Of a stretch of 64,000 nt of DNA, positions 1 through 13,068 are shown piece by piece (position 1 is the stretch's first letter; each line of letters opens with the position of its first letter). The translations under genes were made by a program, and so were the position numbers. Origin of the DNA: Siphonodentalium dalli (taxonomy: Eukaryota; Mollusca; Scaphopoda; Gadilida; Siphonodentaliidae); NCBI GenBank assembly GCA_032622095.1, contig CP136065.1, forward strand, positions 41,575,503-41,639,502. The letters are read 5' to 3'. The notes under the pieces are model-generated. The model saw nothing but the letters and a program-made list of their open reading frames with translations, ran no database searches and had not been told where the DNA came from.

Positions 1-679
1 AGTTACAATCCAATATTACATTATCACGTCCGGAATAGTGATGTGAAGAGAATCACCAGTTACAATCCAATATTACATTATCACGTCCGGAATAGTGATG
101 TGAAGAGAATCACCAGTTACAATCCAATATTACATTATCACGTCCGGAATAGTGATGTGAAGAGAATCACCAGTTACAATCCAATATTACATTATCACGT
201 CCGGAATAGTGATGTGAAGAGAATCACCAGTTACAATCCAATATTACATTATCACGTCCGGAATAGTGATGTGAAGAGAATCACCAGTTACAATCCAATA
301 TTACATTATCATGTCCGGAATAGTGATGTGAAGAGAATCACCAGTTACAATCCAATATTACATTATCATGTCCGGAATAGTGATGTGAAGAGAATCACCA
401 GTTACAATCCAATATTACATTATCATGTCCGGAATAGTGATGTGAAGAGAATCACCAGTTACAATCCAATATTACATTATCATGTCCGGAATAGTGATGT
501 GAAGAGAATCACCAGTTACAATCCAATATTACATTATCATGTCCGGAATAGTGATGTGAAGAGAATCACCAGTTACAATCCAATATTACATTATCACGTC
601 TGGAATAGTGATGTGAAGAGAATCACCAGTTACAATCCAATATTACATTATCATGTCCGGAATAGTGATGTGAAGAGAA
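1..679. repeat. 57-bp tandem satellite, about 12 copies
   Basis: Twelve head-to-tail copies of a 57-bp unit begin at the window edge, so the array may extend further left. The unit is a multiple of three and has no stop in one forward frame, which produces a spurious 19-residue protein repeat. The copies are almost identical. The differences I can see are CACG to CATG in copies 6-10 and 12, and CCGG to CTGG in copy 11; all are CpG-to-TpG changes. The array stops mid-unit, 18 bases before a MITE. I regard it as satellite DNA, not a gene. Confidence 0.95.
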
Positions 680-697
680 AATGTTTCGATGGATATA

Positions 698-892
698 CAG
701 TAATGCCCTAAATAATCGACTCCTTAACCACAGCAGAATTATGGGTAATTATTCAGAATTTAATCGGAAATATCGCTTGTTGCCACTCACTGGAAAGCTC
801 TGAGAGCTTTCCGATGAATGTCAACAATCCATATTTCCGACTACATCCTGAAAAATTACCCTTAATTCTGCTGTGGTTAAGGAGTCGATTAA
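698..892. mobile_element. TA-flanked palindromic MITE, copy 1, right end truncated
   Basis: This is a long imperfect palindrome whose left end reads CAGTAATGCC after a TA dinucleotide. Arms of about 85 bases (with ...CCACAGCAGAATTATG...) pair across a short loop near 800-825. The right terminus is lost after GAGTCGATTAA. A complete copy of the same family lies at 13846-14063. CAGT termini and a TA target fit Tc1/mariner-type MITEs. No coding capacity. Confidence 0.85.
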
Positions 893-1303
893 GTGAACCA
901 AAAAAGGAATTATATTAGGTATACATCATGGTCAATGTTTCTAACATGTCAATCAGCCCTCGACCAATGGAAGTCATCTAATGAGGTGACCAAGCTTTAT
1001 TTAATTTAAAGATCTTTTAGTTGTCGCATGTTCTATCAAACTGTATGTCGTAATTACAATAGGTCTATTGGTTGTATTCGCAGCATACACCTTAATTGAT
1101 CAATTATGCACTCCCAATCATTCAAACAAATGATTTGTCCGAAGCGGTGAGCATTACTAATATGGGCTGTGATACCATGTTTTTTTACAAGCAAATGCAT
1201 GCAGGAACGTAGCGACACAGAAGATGGGGCAATCGACACATCATGACAGATATATAAACGTCAATAATTACATCGGAACAGTTTGTAAAACCGAATATGC
1301 TTA
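893..1303. other. Intergenic DNA, nothing recognised
   Basis: AT-rich sequence between the first MITE and the left terminus of the large TA-flanked element. Short frames here have no coding character that I can see, and I find no repeat shared with the rest of the window. Confidence 0.5.
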
Positions 1304-1604
1304 TACAGTACAAGGCCCGTGGTTTTTTCAAAACCACGCGTGGCCAACATTTTAACACGGAAAAAACACGGAAAAATCGCGCGTGGTCTTAGCGTGGTCA
1401 ACTTCAGAAAAATGGCCAGCGTGTTCAAAAACGGTTTGAACACGGCGTGTACATGCCGTGGTCACCCGAGTTCACACCGTGGTCATCCGTGTTGAAGTCG
1501 TGTTCTTAGCGTGATCAATTACGGCAAAATGGCCAGCGTGTTCAAAAACGGTCTGAACACGGCGTGTACATGCCGTGGTCATCTGATTGCACGCCGTGGT
1601 CACC

Positions 1605-2619
1605 CGTGTTGAAGTCGTGTTCATGCCGTGTTAATAGCGTGGTCAGTCGTGTTTACGGCGTGGTCTGCACCCCAATTCAGAGCGGCACCTACTCTTTTCA
1701 GGGACAGTGCGGGAGGTGTGAATAATCCGCGACATCAAAGAGTTGCCGCTGTATTACTTGCGGTAGGATTTTTTCGGGTATATTTGGCCCGGATTGATTT
1801 CGTCAATGAATAAAGAATTGTCAGATAAAATCTTTTATAATAAAAAACAATTTCATATATTGAATTATATATATATATGTATATATATATTTGTTTATCT
1901 GTGTCTATGGTCTTTATATCCGTGTCATGTTTTGTTGTCGCATTTTATTTTAGTTGGCATTAATATTTTCTTGTGTTTGTTCATATTACATGTACGCAAA
2001 TGGTTTCGGTAGTTTGTACGGCGATATCGTGTTCTAACAAATGGCAGAAAAATTGGATATAACATTACAAAAATTCATAAGTTAAAGACATATTATGCAC
2101 TCTGAGTGTACTCCGTGGTCAATCGTGTTGAAGTCGTGTTCATGCCGTGGTCATCCATGTTAATAGCGTGGTCAGCAGTGTTTACCCCGTGGTCTGCATC
2201 CCATTGCAGAGAGGCACCTACTCTTTTCAGGGACAGAGCGGGAGGTGTGAATAGTCCGCGACATCAAAGAGTTGCCGCAGGATTACTTGCGGTATGCATT
2301 TTTAGGGTATATTTGGCCCGGATTGATTTCGTCAATGAATAAAGAATTGTCAGATAAAATCTTTTATAATAAAAAACAATTTCATATATTGAAGTATATA
2401 TGCATATTTGTTTATCTGTGTCTATGGCCTTTATATCCGTGGCATGTTTTGTTGTCGCATTTTTATTTTAGTTCGCATTACTATTTTCTTGTGTTTGTTC
2501 ATATTACATGTACGCAAATGGTTTCGGTAGTTTGTGCGGCGATATCGTGTTCTAACAAATGGCTGAAAAATTGGATATAACATTACAAAAATTAATAAGT
2601 TAAAGACATATTATGCACT
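1605..2619. repeat. Tandem duplication, two units of about 500 bp
   Basis: Copy A (1605-2101) and copy B (2124-2619) share word-rich starts, a GCACCTACTCTTTTCAGGGA block, a TATA-like AT-rich stretch and the ending TTAAAGACATATTATGCACT. Short frames appear in both copies (starting near 1628 and 2106) but follow the repeat, not a gene. Divergence is a few percent plus small indels, so the duplication is not recent. Confidence 0.85.
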
Positions 2620-2639
2620 TGTTCGGGCGCGTGAAATTG

Positions 2640-5600
2640 TTTAGTTAGTATGCAGGCGTTATGCCAACTCGGGGAAAGTAGAATTCTACTAACATTGCCA
2701 AAAATCTCAAACAAATCGTCGTACCACATCATAGAAAACATCGTCTGAACTACGCTCAATTGTAAAAATTTACTTCCCGATTCGGGAGGCAACTATCGGC
2801 GGTAAATTAACACAAACGATTTCGCCATCGTGGGGTCACTGTATTTAATGAATATATATGAATTACGGTGTGTTTTGTCAATTTGGATATAATATTTGTA
2901 AAAATAACTACTTTCAGCAAGATTATTCTCCATTTCTATTTGATCAGCCTACCGGAGTGTTTCACATCACTTTAAAATTTCGAATTTAATGTTCAAAACG
3001 TAACTAAGGTTTTAAATTTTAATTTAATGTTCAATATTCTCATTATAATATTTGGACTCCATACATGTATATCAAATAATAAACGGTTACATGTACACAG
3101 AACAATTGACCCGAGAATTGGGCAAATACAAACCGCAAACATGTTACTTTATTAATTTTAGATATTGAGCATCTCAGATGAGTTTCTATTTTATATGGAA
3201 TTTATCAACCAAGTTTACTAAATTCGATTTGAACCGATTTTTACCGAGGCTCAAATAAAATTTAGTGGACGAGGTTGATAAATTACGTATAAAATAGATC
3301 GAGTGCGAGATACCTTTTATCACATGATCAAATAAACGCAAAATATTCATCGAAAACAACAATAATAAACTGCCGCGATCGCACGTCATTTAAAGAATGG
3401 TGTGATGTCACCACACGCACTGATATTACACGTGTGTCTTATCGATAATTACTAAACTCGTTTTATGGGCTAATTATGTGATAAATTGTGATATTAGCTG
3501 TACGTGGCATATCCATATTCATAACAAATTAATTGTTGTTGATGACTGTAAAAAATGTTATTCAAATAAACATAAAATGTTTTATTCAGTTTGTTGTCAT
3601 TATGACATCCCACTCTACATAACAGTTCCAATGCACCCATGTTGGCGAGATATTTCAGTAATATATATTTCACACAGATTCATTAAAAAAATTACGTTAA
3701 TGTACAAATGTCTGGTAATTTTCTTTTATAAACGCCGATTACGCGCGCACTGACCAGCTTGTGTAAATGTGTCTCTCATAACCCACATCTACTTCTCACC
3801 TACCCTAAATCGAGCGGGAGTACGTGTTTCGCATATAATATAATGTTTCAATAGATAAATATTGCAAGTAAAATGAGTCTGATTCATTTGATGCGTACAA
3901 TAACATCAATTCGATCACATAATCAATCTTAAATAATTCCGTCATTTGATATTATGGAATTATTCGTAAATTGACATCACAGATAATATTCGTGTCGTCG
4001 AGGATTGATATATTGGAAACAGACAGTTAAAACCCAAGTGTTTATAAAGAACTTCCTGATAATATTTTGCGTGTGGTACTGTAAAACAAAAACTGTCTTG
4101 TAAATAAAACGAGAAAAATAAAACAATGAACTACCGGTAAAACATAAACAATAATTTGTTGGTATTCCGCATGTCCCACATCAACACCCAGGTTAACTAA
4201 ACAAAGTTCATGTGTAAATATTTTCGATCTGATAACGGACTCGGATATCTACAGAAACGCTTTTGAAATTGACAAAATATTCGCATGTTTCTGTCAAAAT
4301 AATCGGAGAAAAATCAGCATTTCATAAATAAACATATATCGCAAATGTTCAATTGGTGCTTACCTGATCTTTCAAACAACATAGATTCAATTTACCATTT
4401 CTGGAAAGTTTTTCACACTTGAAAATTTGTCGTTTAGTCCAGTTATCACTCATTTCGACATACTAATCACAAAGCATTCTGAGCTTCCATCACATTCAAT
4501 ATTCCTGTTATTTTTTCTCAAAACCCACATCACTATTTATACTGTCGTCTGTGTATATTATTATAATATATTCAATCTCTCCTCAGAAAGAGGCAATACA
4601 GACATATTACAGGCGGGGAACATTCCCATTCTTGGTACGACCGAATCTGACATCGAATGAGTAAATTTAATTCAAATGTCCATATCTCATATAAAAACAA
4701 TCTGCGGTTTCTTGAGCACTGACTTCACCCATCGCCGCTTTTTAAAAGGCATAGCAGGAAATGGCACCCTTTTGATAATCTCTAAACAATGGCTTGATTA
4801 GCCCATTGTCTCATTTTTGTCCGTCCGTTATTAATTTCCGGGTGCCTGCGGAATATATAATTACAGTGATAACTGAACAGGGCTACATGCATTGCATGAT
4901 TTGTACACAACATAGACTCCACGTCCTACGCCCATACATGCGTGATGCATTGCACATCGGAGAGACAATTTCACACGGAGTTTGCGGATATGGGACATCG
5001 GTTACAGAGTACAGTTTCTAATCGCGGGATACGGACGATTGCACGACAGTGATAACAAGTGGAGAATTTGTTTTGTACAGGGGCAGTATGGCCATGATTG
5101 GTCGTCTTCCTACTGATCTTGTTTTAATAACCGTTATAGTTGTATTGATATATATAACTTTCAAAAAAAATTATTTTAATTTTAGTTTCTTTATTGAATT
5201 TACCAGGACTATTTCATTTGCATTGGTGAAAAATCATTTTCAAAATTTTTAATTTAAATTAAAAAAAAATAAACTTTGCAATACCACACTAAGCCCCAAC
5301 ACGAACCTTATCTACACTATTTGTCTAAGTGTACTTAATTTAGCTGACCTCTTTGTTTTCGATGGTGTCCGCATGGTGTTATATCATAATGCTAGGAAGA
5401 AGCCAATGTGTTTTCAAAACACTGGTGTTTCATAATCAGCTGACCAACTAATCACTGGCCACTGTGTTTTAAAAGTTGAAACTTGAATTGACCCATACGT
5501 TACTTAATTTCAATAAAGTATATAAAAATAAATATTATCGTAAAACTTATGGGAGGGCACTTGACATGAGGTCGAAAATACACGCACGCCGGTTATGGTC

Positions 5601-6009
5601 ATCAATAGCAGTAAATACCCTAACCCCACCACATCATATTGGTTAACAAAACTGACAATAAATAAGTTTCCGTGGACATAATTGCCATGCTTGTAACGAC
5701 CAATTATCAGTTTGAATATTATATTCGTTTAATATATATAAAACATAATCACATATTTCTGTAAACAAAATATTGCAGTAAAATCAAATTTAAAATAGGG
5801 ACATTTTGAGCTGAAGCCATCTGCGCTGGTTACGGATATCGATTATACATGTATGAAAGAATTAGCAAAACGAAGCCATCCATCCATCGAAATAGTTTCC
5901 ATGTAACGAATTATATCAGGTCATAATATATTATTCTTTTAACACATATTAAATATTCATATATTCGTGTAAATATATTGGAGTAAAATAAGTTGAAAGG
6001 TTCTGATCC
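2640..6009. other. AT-rich interior of the composite element, no gene recognised
   Basis: I read both strands for coding signal and found none. Frames such as 3478-3753 (plus) are low-complexity and lack splice context. The one structured item is a 112-bp palindrome at about 3186-3297. The stretch has many poly-A and poly-T tracts and TATATA runs. Confidence 0.5.
3186..3297. repeat. 112-bp imperfect palindrome
   Basis: The left arm (ATGGAATTTATCAACC...ACTAAATT) pairs with the right arm (AATTTAGT...GGTTGATAAATTACG) around a loop near 3240. Its length and symmetry resemble a small MITE, but I see no clear target duplication. Confidence 0.55.
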
Positions 6010-6029
6010 GAAACAACGTTCGAATGTTC

Positions 6030-7180
6030 GTTTAAAACTAAACGGACATTGATACCAGACAAATTCTAAATTGAAACTAAATTGAACATTTATCAAGATA
6101 TTTTCGATCTAACAACAGGAAGATGTAAATCTATAAGATTCACTATATATATATAGTCATATGTTATTGTCAAAATATTCGAGTTATTTAGTATTAAGTT
6201 AGCACCCTTCTTGAAATAATGCACGTGTATCGGTACCATTCCTACTCCCACATATAAGTTATTTTTATGAGTAATCGCGGTATATTGGTATCTTTACTTT
6301 CTCTGGGCCAATTTTTACAATCGACGGGTTGAATTTCGATGAAATTTCCGTTAAGTAAAATGATGCTGCTCATTTGCCAATTTGAGCAGCAATTTCGAGA
6401 ATATATTTTGGACTAGGGAGGTGATAATTAATTACGTAACGCACACCGCGAGCTCCGCCACCGCGGCGTGCCAAGCTCCGGCCGCCAGCGATGGCTCCGT
6501 GTTCCTCCGTGTTCACGTCGCGGTCACCTTTGTTATGGCCGTGATTACCCGTGGTCACAGCGTGGATGTTCCGTGTTCAAACGTGATCAAGGTTTGTTTA
6601 AAACTAAACGGACATTGATACCCGAAACATTCTAAATTGAAACTAAATTGAACATTTATCAAAGGTCCCATAAAGTTATTTTCGATCAGGAAGATGTAAA
6701 TCTATAAAATTCAATAAACATTTATAGTCATATGTTGCTGTCAAAATATTCGAGTTATTTAGTATTAAGTTAGCACTCTGCTTGAAATAATGCAAGTGTA
6801 TCGGTACAATTCCGACTCCCATATATAAGTTATTTTTATGAGTAATCGCGGTATATTGCAGATTGGTATCTTTACTTTTTCTGGGCCAATTTTCACAATC
6901 GACGGGTTGAATTTCGATGAAATTTCCGATAAATAAAATGGTCACGCTCATTTGCCAATTTGAGCAGCAATTTCGAGAATATATTTTGAACTAGGCAGGT
7001 GATAATTAATTACGTAACGGACACCGCGAGCTCCGCCACAGCGGCGTGCCAAGCTCCGGCCGCCAGCGATGTTTCCGTGTTCAGCCATGTTCCTCCGTGT
7101 TCATGTCGCGGTCACCTGTGTTATGGCCGTGTTCACCCGTGGTCATAGGGTGGATGTTCCGTGTTCAAACGTGATCATTT
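6030..7180. repeat. Tandem duplication, two units of about 570 bp
   Basis: Unit 1 (about 6030-6595) and unit 2 (about 6596-7180) share the order GTTTAAAACTAAACGGACAT, an AT-rich middle, a GC-rich block (GCTCCGGCCGCCAGCGATG) and a word-rich CGTGGTCA/CGTGTTCA tail. Spacing is 566 bases near the start and 578 near the end because of small indels. The pair lies directly inside the right terminus of the composite element. Confidence 0.85.
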
Positions 7181-7411
7181 GGCCGTGGTCACCCGTTGAT
7201 CGTACCGTGGTCATAGCGTGGATGTTCCGTGTTCAAACGTGATCAGAGCGTGTTCAAACGTGATCAGAGCGTGTTAAAAATCTGAACACGATTGAACACG
7301 TTTACCCAGACCGTGTACTTGGCGAGTTCAGATTTTTAACACGGAAAAACCACGGAAGAATCGCGCGTGGTCTTCCGTGGACATGTAAAAAATCACGGGC
7401 CTTATACTGTA

Positions 7412-9296
7412 AATCGGACGCCGTGCTTGTAACATATATATAGACGTGCAACAATGCTCTTTGTTTTTGTTTTTTTTATTAATATTAAATTATTCTAGTT
7501 TCTCTTTACAACATCCTAGTCATATACTATTGACTGATAAGAGTATCGCATAGATACAGTTCATGACAAATTTCAGTTACTATATATTTTCGAAATATTT
7601 TATCCACATGACTTTCCTTTGTAGATGACCATGTGCTAGTTCTCACCTGGAGCTAACTCGGCATATGGTAATCAACATACAACCATAATGAAATAATTTC
7701 TGATTCAGAAGTAACACACTGAGGAGATGACTTTAAAAAAGCACTTTGCTTGTTGTCAGATCTCCATATCTCACAATTGAAAAACTCACCAATAATCAAG
7801 AAACGAAAAAAATTGTAATTATAAAGATTCTCATAATGTAATTATTATACATTCATGTATATGTGAGAGCTAGAATAATATATTGCTTACATCAATGCTG
7901 TTTTGCCGATGTTTTTTTTAAAGCCAAGATGTGGTAAAGAACAAAATAATATTTCCCATCATACGCATATAGGCTACCATATATAGTGATGAGCATAGGC
8001 CTATATGTGTATGTAGAATGCACGCAATAGCTCAGTATGAATGTTCATTACTTAAACTTCATAGAGGGTTTCTGTTGGGGGAGGGGTGGTTATTATCCAG
8101 CTTGGAATATCCCCTTGAACCATGAAATTCTAACTGCCCAAAATTTCAGTTGTACCCCCGCCCACCTTGCATTGTAATTTCCAACTGGAACAGACTGGAA
8201 TGATTGAAATATCCAACTGTCAGACATTTTGTGATATGACACCCCCTGTGGATTTCTAACTGATAGACATTTCAGTCAGACAAATTGGACTAAAAACTAG
8301 CAAAACCACATATTTCACATTAAATAATGACTGGAAATGCAAAGTACCAGAACCATTACCTAGTTTTGGTCTGAGATTTCCTTCTAATGAAGATTTTGGC
8401 CAAAGTTAGGAGGCGAAATGCACACCTCCCCAAATACTTAAAATGAAGAGTTCTGTCACATCCAAACTAACTATAGTTGTAACCCACTATTATAGACTAT
8501 AGTTGAATTTGACTATACAACATCCACAACCACAGTCTATCAAACACTTATTTCCTTATTTGTGCACGCCATCAACATGAATCACGCATGATTATATACA
8601 TGTATATATATTAGCACATAAAGAGGAAACAATTGGACATAACCCATTTTCGAACTTGGCCTGTATTTTTAGTTGGGGAAACATGCGTACCAGCTTTGGT
8701 TAAGATCAAATAAGCGAAACATAATTTGACCAACATTTCAGTTTCTGACTGATACCTCCTATTTGGCTTATTTGATCTGAATCAAAGTTGATATGTGCAT
8801 TTCCCAGCTAAAAAATGCAGGCTATGTTCAAATATGGGTTCCATCCAATAATTGTTAAGGCCCTATTTCAACTTAGAATTTGACCAACATTTTGGTTTCC
8901 GACCGGTATATCGGAATAGGGCCGTAACAATAATTTAACAGAACCCATATTAAAACGTGGTGATATGAAATCGATATGAGGGGATCCTGAGGCTTCATCG
9001 ATTCCAAAGAATTTAATAAACAATAAAAAGACTCTCTCGACATGCTCTCGATGGATTTTTCCAGATGGATTCGTCAATACCTTTAATTTGGTATTCACGT
9101 AATTTTGGACAAACTATTATGAAATGTTATTCATCGCACATGGTGGCACCAAAAAACTAGTTGACATCCCTTTCTTTTGGTTCTTATATTTTACCCTCTT
9201 CACAGTCTCAACACCTAATCTATGATTTGATGTATGAATTCTCTGTAGCGTGATAATTTGATTGAAGAGAAGTTCAACATAAAAACGACTAACACG
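7412..9296. other. AT-rich intergenic DNA with a diverged core-repeat fragment
   Basis: No gene recognised. About 8640-8960 holds two facing, diverged units of the repeat that is tandem at 51909-52580: shared words include TTGGCCTGTAT, ACCAGCTTTGGTT and GATCAAATAA. One unit lies in each orientation, so this is a rearranged remnant. Confidence 0.55.
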
Positions 9297-9782
9297 GTGG
9301 GGAATCACGTGGTTTCGAGTTGATGAGTACCACGCATTCAGAATGGCCGAGGCGATCGCAAACGCTACCAGAAACGAGGAAAAGGCTAATAAACTAGGAT
9401 AATTGTATATTACATTGTATTTTGGCAGCTACGAGCAGATGCTATACTATTTTTCAAACAAGCTGACACCTAATTTGTGTTCAAACTCAGTTGTTTGCGC
9501 TAACATTCTCACCAAAGTTTCCGTCGAAGGATTCTCCTACAAGTATGGTCTTGTGTATTCCACGAACCTCCGACTGGAAACTTTGGTCAGAATGTTATAT
9601 AAAACTACTGAGCATTTCCGAACGAATAAGGTATGAACATGTTTTAAAAATAAACTAGCATATGCTCGTAACAGTCAAAATGCTATGTTGTGTGCCAATT
9701 CCTCATATATATTATGTTTGTTTGCGTTTGCACATTTTGAGTGCGTGGTACTCACCAACCTCGAAACCACGTGATTCCCCAC
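9297..9782. mobile_element. 486-bp inverted-repeat element
   Basis: Termini of about 40 bp: the left starts GTGGGGAATCACGTGG and the reverse complement of the right end is nearly identical, continuing to GAGTACCACGCA. A second, inner inverted repeat (AACATTCTCACCAAAGTTTCC and its complement near 9600) lies inside. I could not find a convincing target duplication. The 77-codon plus frame inside (9403-9636) follows the repeat arms and I do not call it a gene. Confidence 0.65.
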
Positions 9783-9806
9783 AATGAACTAAGTGAAGGA
9801 CATATG

Positions 9807-10264
9807 TGACCCGCCATATCAAATCCAGTCGGAAGTCGGGATTTTTTTACCCTGTGCCAATGCATTCTCTTATATATGCGAGTCGACCATAGGTCGCCTC
9901 GCATATATAAGAGAATGCATTGGCCTAACAATTGTTTATCATGTTTTTTAAATAAATGTTTTTTTCTTACAATTTTTAGGACATAAAATAAAAAACATCC
10001 ATTACCCTGCAGGGAGCCCCACACATATATAGAAGCATATAGAAGAGTGTTGTCTGCTCATGTTTGTCTGGGGCTTTGTATGGGTGAAATTATAAAATTG
10101 TTAAAGAATACAAGAACAAATTATTAAAATTGTAAAAAATTGTTAGGCCAATGCATTCTCTTATATATGCGAGGCGACCTATGGTCGACTCGCATATATA
10201 AGAGAATGCATTGGCACAGGGTAAAAAAATCCCGACTTCCGACTGGATTTGATATGGCGGGTCA
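9807..10264. mobile_element. 458-bp palindromic element with paired 70-bp hairpins
   Basis: The outer arms of about 128 bp start TGACCCGCCATATCAAATCC. Each arm contains a hairpin (about 9854-9925 and 10145-10216) made of CCAATGCATTCTCTTATATA and its complement. The centre is AT-rich. Related hairpins lie at 13078-13145, 13289-13358, 31503-31575 and, decayed, near 21487 and 21810. It is a non-autonomous fold-back or MITE-type element of unknown superfamily. Confidence 0.75.
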
Positions 10265-10391
10265 AATTCTCCTGGTGAAGATTGAGATACTTCTCTACTC
10301 CACTAAAGGAAATAATTGTCAAGTAGTTTTTAGTGCATACATTGAAGATTAGTATTCCTAATTAGTAACTATGGTAACTATGTTTTCCAGT

Positions 10392-11036
10392 TGTCTTCAC
10401 AATTTGATGTATCCCGTGTGAAAATTGGTTGAGAAGAACTCTGGTTATGAGCACAGGTCTGACACCAACTGGCTGTATTATTTACTCATTCGATATGACG
10501 TCTGCTCAAGCGCGGGCAAAGACTCTGCTTTTATTCAGACTGGCGCCTCAAAGACACTCTCAACGGTAAGTATATATTATAATTTATCATTAGAAGTGGA
10601 ATTGTTTACTGACCCACCCAAATCAATCACGCCATATAACGGACCAGTATCTCTCGTATTTACTGAAAATATCAGTTTGATAAACCCGGAAGCAAAAATG
10701 GCTGGTTTAGGAAATTTGCTTCCGGGTTTATGAAACTGATATTTTCAATAAATACGAGAGGTATAGGGCCGTGATGTTGGCATGATTGGTTTGCGTAGGT
10801 CAGAGAACAATTCTTCATCTGATGATGTATAATATATATGATACTTACTGATGATAATGTCTTTGAGGTGCGAGCCTGTACAAAAAACGAGTACTTGACC
10901 AAGCTTGAGCAGACATCATGTCAAACGAGTAAAGAAAAAATGTCGAACAAGTAAAAAAAAAGTGTCGGTTGGCGTCAGACCTGTGCTCATAAACAGTTCT
11001 TCTGAACCAATTTTTTCACTGGATACATCAAAGTGA
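10392..11036. repeat. About 640-bp imperfect palindrome
   Basis: The left arm (TTTGATGTATCCCGTGTG...) pairs with the right arm (...CACTGGATACATCAAAG) around a centre near 10712, where GGAAGCAAAAATGGCTGG faces GGAAATTTGCTTCC. The left arm contains an open frame (10425-10733) and a donor-like ACG|GTAAGTA near 10565, mirrored with indels in the right arm. It probably represents an inverted duplication of a transcribed fragment or a large fold-back element. I do not recognise the frame. Confidence 0.6.
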
Positions 11037-11039
11037 AGA

Positions 11040-13068
11040 GTAATAATATATCTTTCTACCTGTATGAGGCGTTTATGTAGCAAATATTATTTTTGTGTAT
11101 TTTGAACACGTTTATGGACTTTAAACAAACAAAATTCATTTTTGAAAAAGTTTTATACCTTTAAAGCCTGTTTAAACATGATTAAGTATTACTGAGGGTG
11201 GGGTAAATTTTTGTTCTGGGGACCTGTGGTGACGAAGGTATCGTATTCTTGTGCCATCGCCTTTCAGAGCTAAAATTAACTTGACAAAATGAATGACTGA
11301 CTACTGTTTTTCATTATTAGGTTGCTCCAAAATGAGGTAATTCATTTGTCAATTTCAACATGCAATGGCCGTTAGGGTTGCAATGATACACTTGGTCACA
11401 ATAAGATACGAATCATGATACATGATCAATGATACGATACATATCACAATGCACTAAATTATTGTTTCCAAATGAATACCAGTGAAATTTGTCAAACAAT
11501 TCAATGTCTATTAGTTATAAATAAGAATTTGTCACGAATATTGATTTTTGTAAGGTACAATGTGAGTTTCTACAGCTCATGTACTAGTTTATCCCGTCAG
11601 ACGAAATTCGGTAAATTGATGATTTTTCACACTTTCCTCTTGAATCATTAACAGATGTTTGAAATTTTGCGATGTTTCGGATCTACTTCCTGCCAACTAT
11701 CTTTAAAATGCAAATTCAAATATGTGCTATGAATTTGATGAAGATAATATAAAATTGTTTCCAAATGAATATCAGTGAAATTTGTAAAACAATTCAATGT
11801 CTAAGTAAGGAAACTGCTTAACTATTTCTAATTTATCATTACATAGCATGAAATTTGGGGAGGGGGACTCAATATCTGGTTGGTGAAGATAATACGTTGT
11901 TCAACATACAGGTAGGCCATTGTCATCTGCTAATATTTCCTGAACATCTCTCCAAATGAATAATAGACCATTCCAATGTATACATTTATAACTGAATGAG
12001 AGAAACCATTTAGTACAGAAATAGTTAAATGGTCGTATACAAATCAATGAATTTAAGCAAAACTCTAGACCCAAATTTGTTTATAACTTGTTCAAACACA
12101 AACATTTGAGTAGACACACATAATATTACACTTCCATTTAATAGACAAAAGAAAACATTTAATAGGTTATTTTTAATCAAAAAGGTATTATTTGTCTCAA
12201 GAAAAAGGTATCATATGCAGTCATGTGAATCAAAATTAGGAATTATTCAGTTGTATTATTTGACTTTTTTTGGTCGGTACCAATTGGCTTTGTATCAAAA
12301 GACTTGCACCCCAAACGAGGCACAATGTTATTCTACCCAGGATCAGACTTTCAAATCAGGCCTGTTCCTTTAAGTATGGTGGACTTCCTCGTATAGGTTT
12401 TGCAAAACACTACGTTGTTTGTAATTCACTATGCTTAAACATACGGTAAGACACACTTTGATCTTATATAATTTTGTGTAAACTGCATGTTATTGTCACG
12501 TTAGTACTGTTTTGTGTAAAAAAAAATGACATTTTATGTAAACAAACAGTATGTAGAGAGTATGTGATAGGCAAAACACTCAACACAGGGAAGACCCCAA
12601 TAAAGAAACTTTGGTTATAAATGCCACAAGTTGTTTACAAAATATGGTGTAGCAAAATGCTAATCCTTGCCTCTCAAGATTTCGGTGTTGAATGGGTCAC
12701 AGTGAATCACTCTCCAGAAAAATTGACACGATGTTGAGTGTTTTGCTTATCGCACACTCTTTTGTGCTGTATATAAACATACGCTCGGCTCACACGAAGT
12801 GTGTTATGTGGATAATATCGCATCCTACTATCATTATATTATACTATCAGTATATTAATGAGGAAATGTTTATAATTTGGAAACTGTTATTTCTTAATTA
12901 TAACCTATAATAAAGGCCATCCGTGTCATTAACCAACAAAACGGCCAAAAACGCCCAAATAAAGCGTCAACAGCGTAAAATATCTTCGGTCTGTCTCAAT
13001 AACACCATACACAAATATGGATATCATTGGAACCGGTTCATTGACCACATTGTGATGGTTATAGTTAT
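11040..13068. other. Intergenic DNA, no gene recognised
   Basis: AT-rich. A 55-bp segment containing GTTTCCAAATGAATA and AACAATTCAATGTCTA occurs twice in direct orientation (about 11460-11512 and 11752-11803). The frames near 12692 and 12923 have no supporting splice sites or motifs. Confidence 0.5.

Larger units (their letters stand above)
1306..7409. mobile_element. Candidate 6.1-kb TA-flanked composite element with word-rich ends
   Basis: The left end reads CAGTACAAGGCCCGTG and the reverse complement of the right end reads CAGTATAAGGCCCGTG; both continue into a T run. Each is directly flanked by TA (1304-1305 and 7410-7411). Inside each end is a zone built from short words such as CGTGGTCA, CGTGTTCA and ACACGGAAAAA. 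Next to each zone is a tandemly duplicated block (518-519 bp on the left, 566-578 bp on the right). The middle is AT-rich with no transposase frame. It could be one non-autonomous element or two related elements that happen to face each other. Confidence 0.5.

Noticed and set aside
1-679. CRISPR-like array
   Set aside because: No unique spacers; the units are head-to-tail and the sequence context is eukaryotic.
43-711. 222-codon repetitive frame over the satellite
   Set aside because: It exists only because the 57-bp unit is divisible by three; it has no start context, domain or splice signal, and the variants do not favour silent sites.
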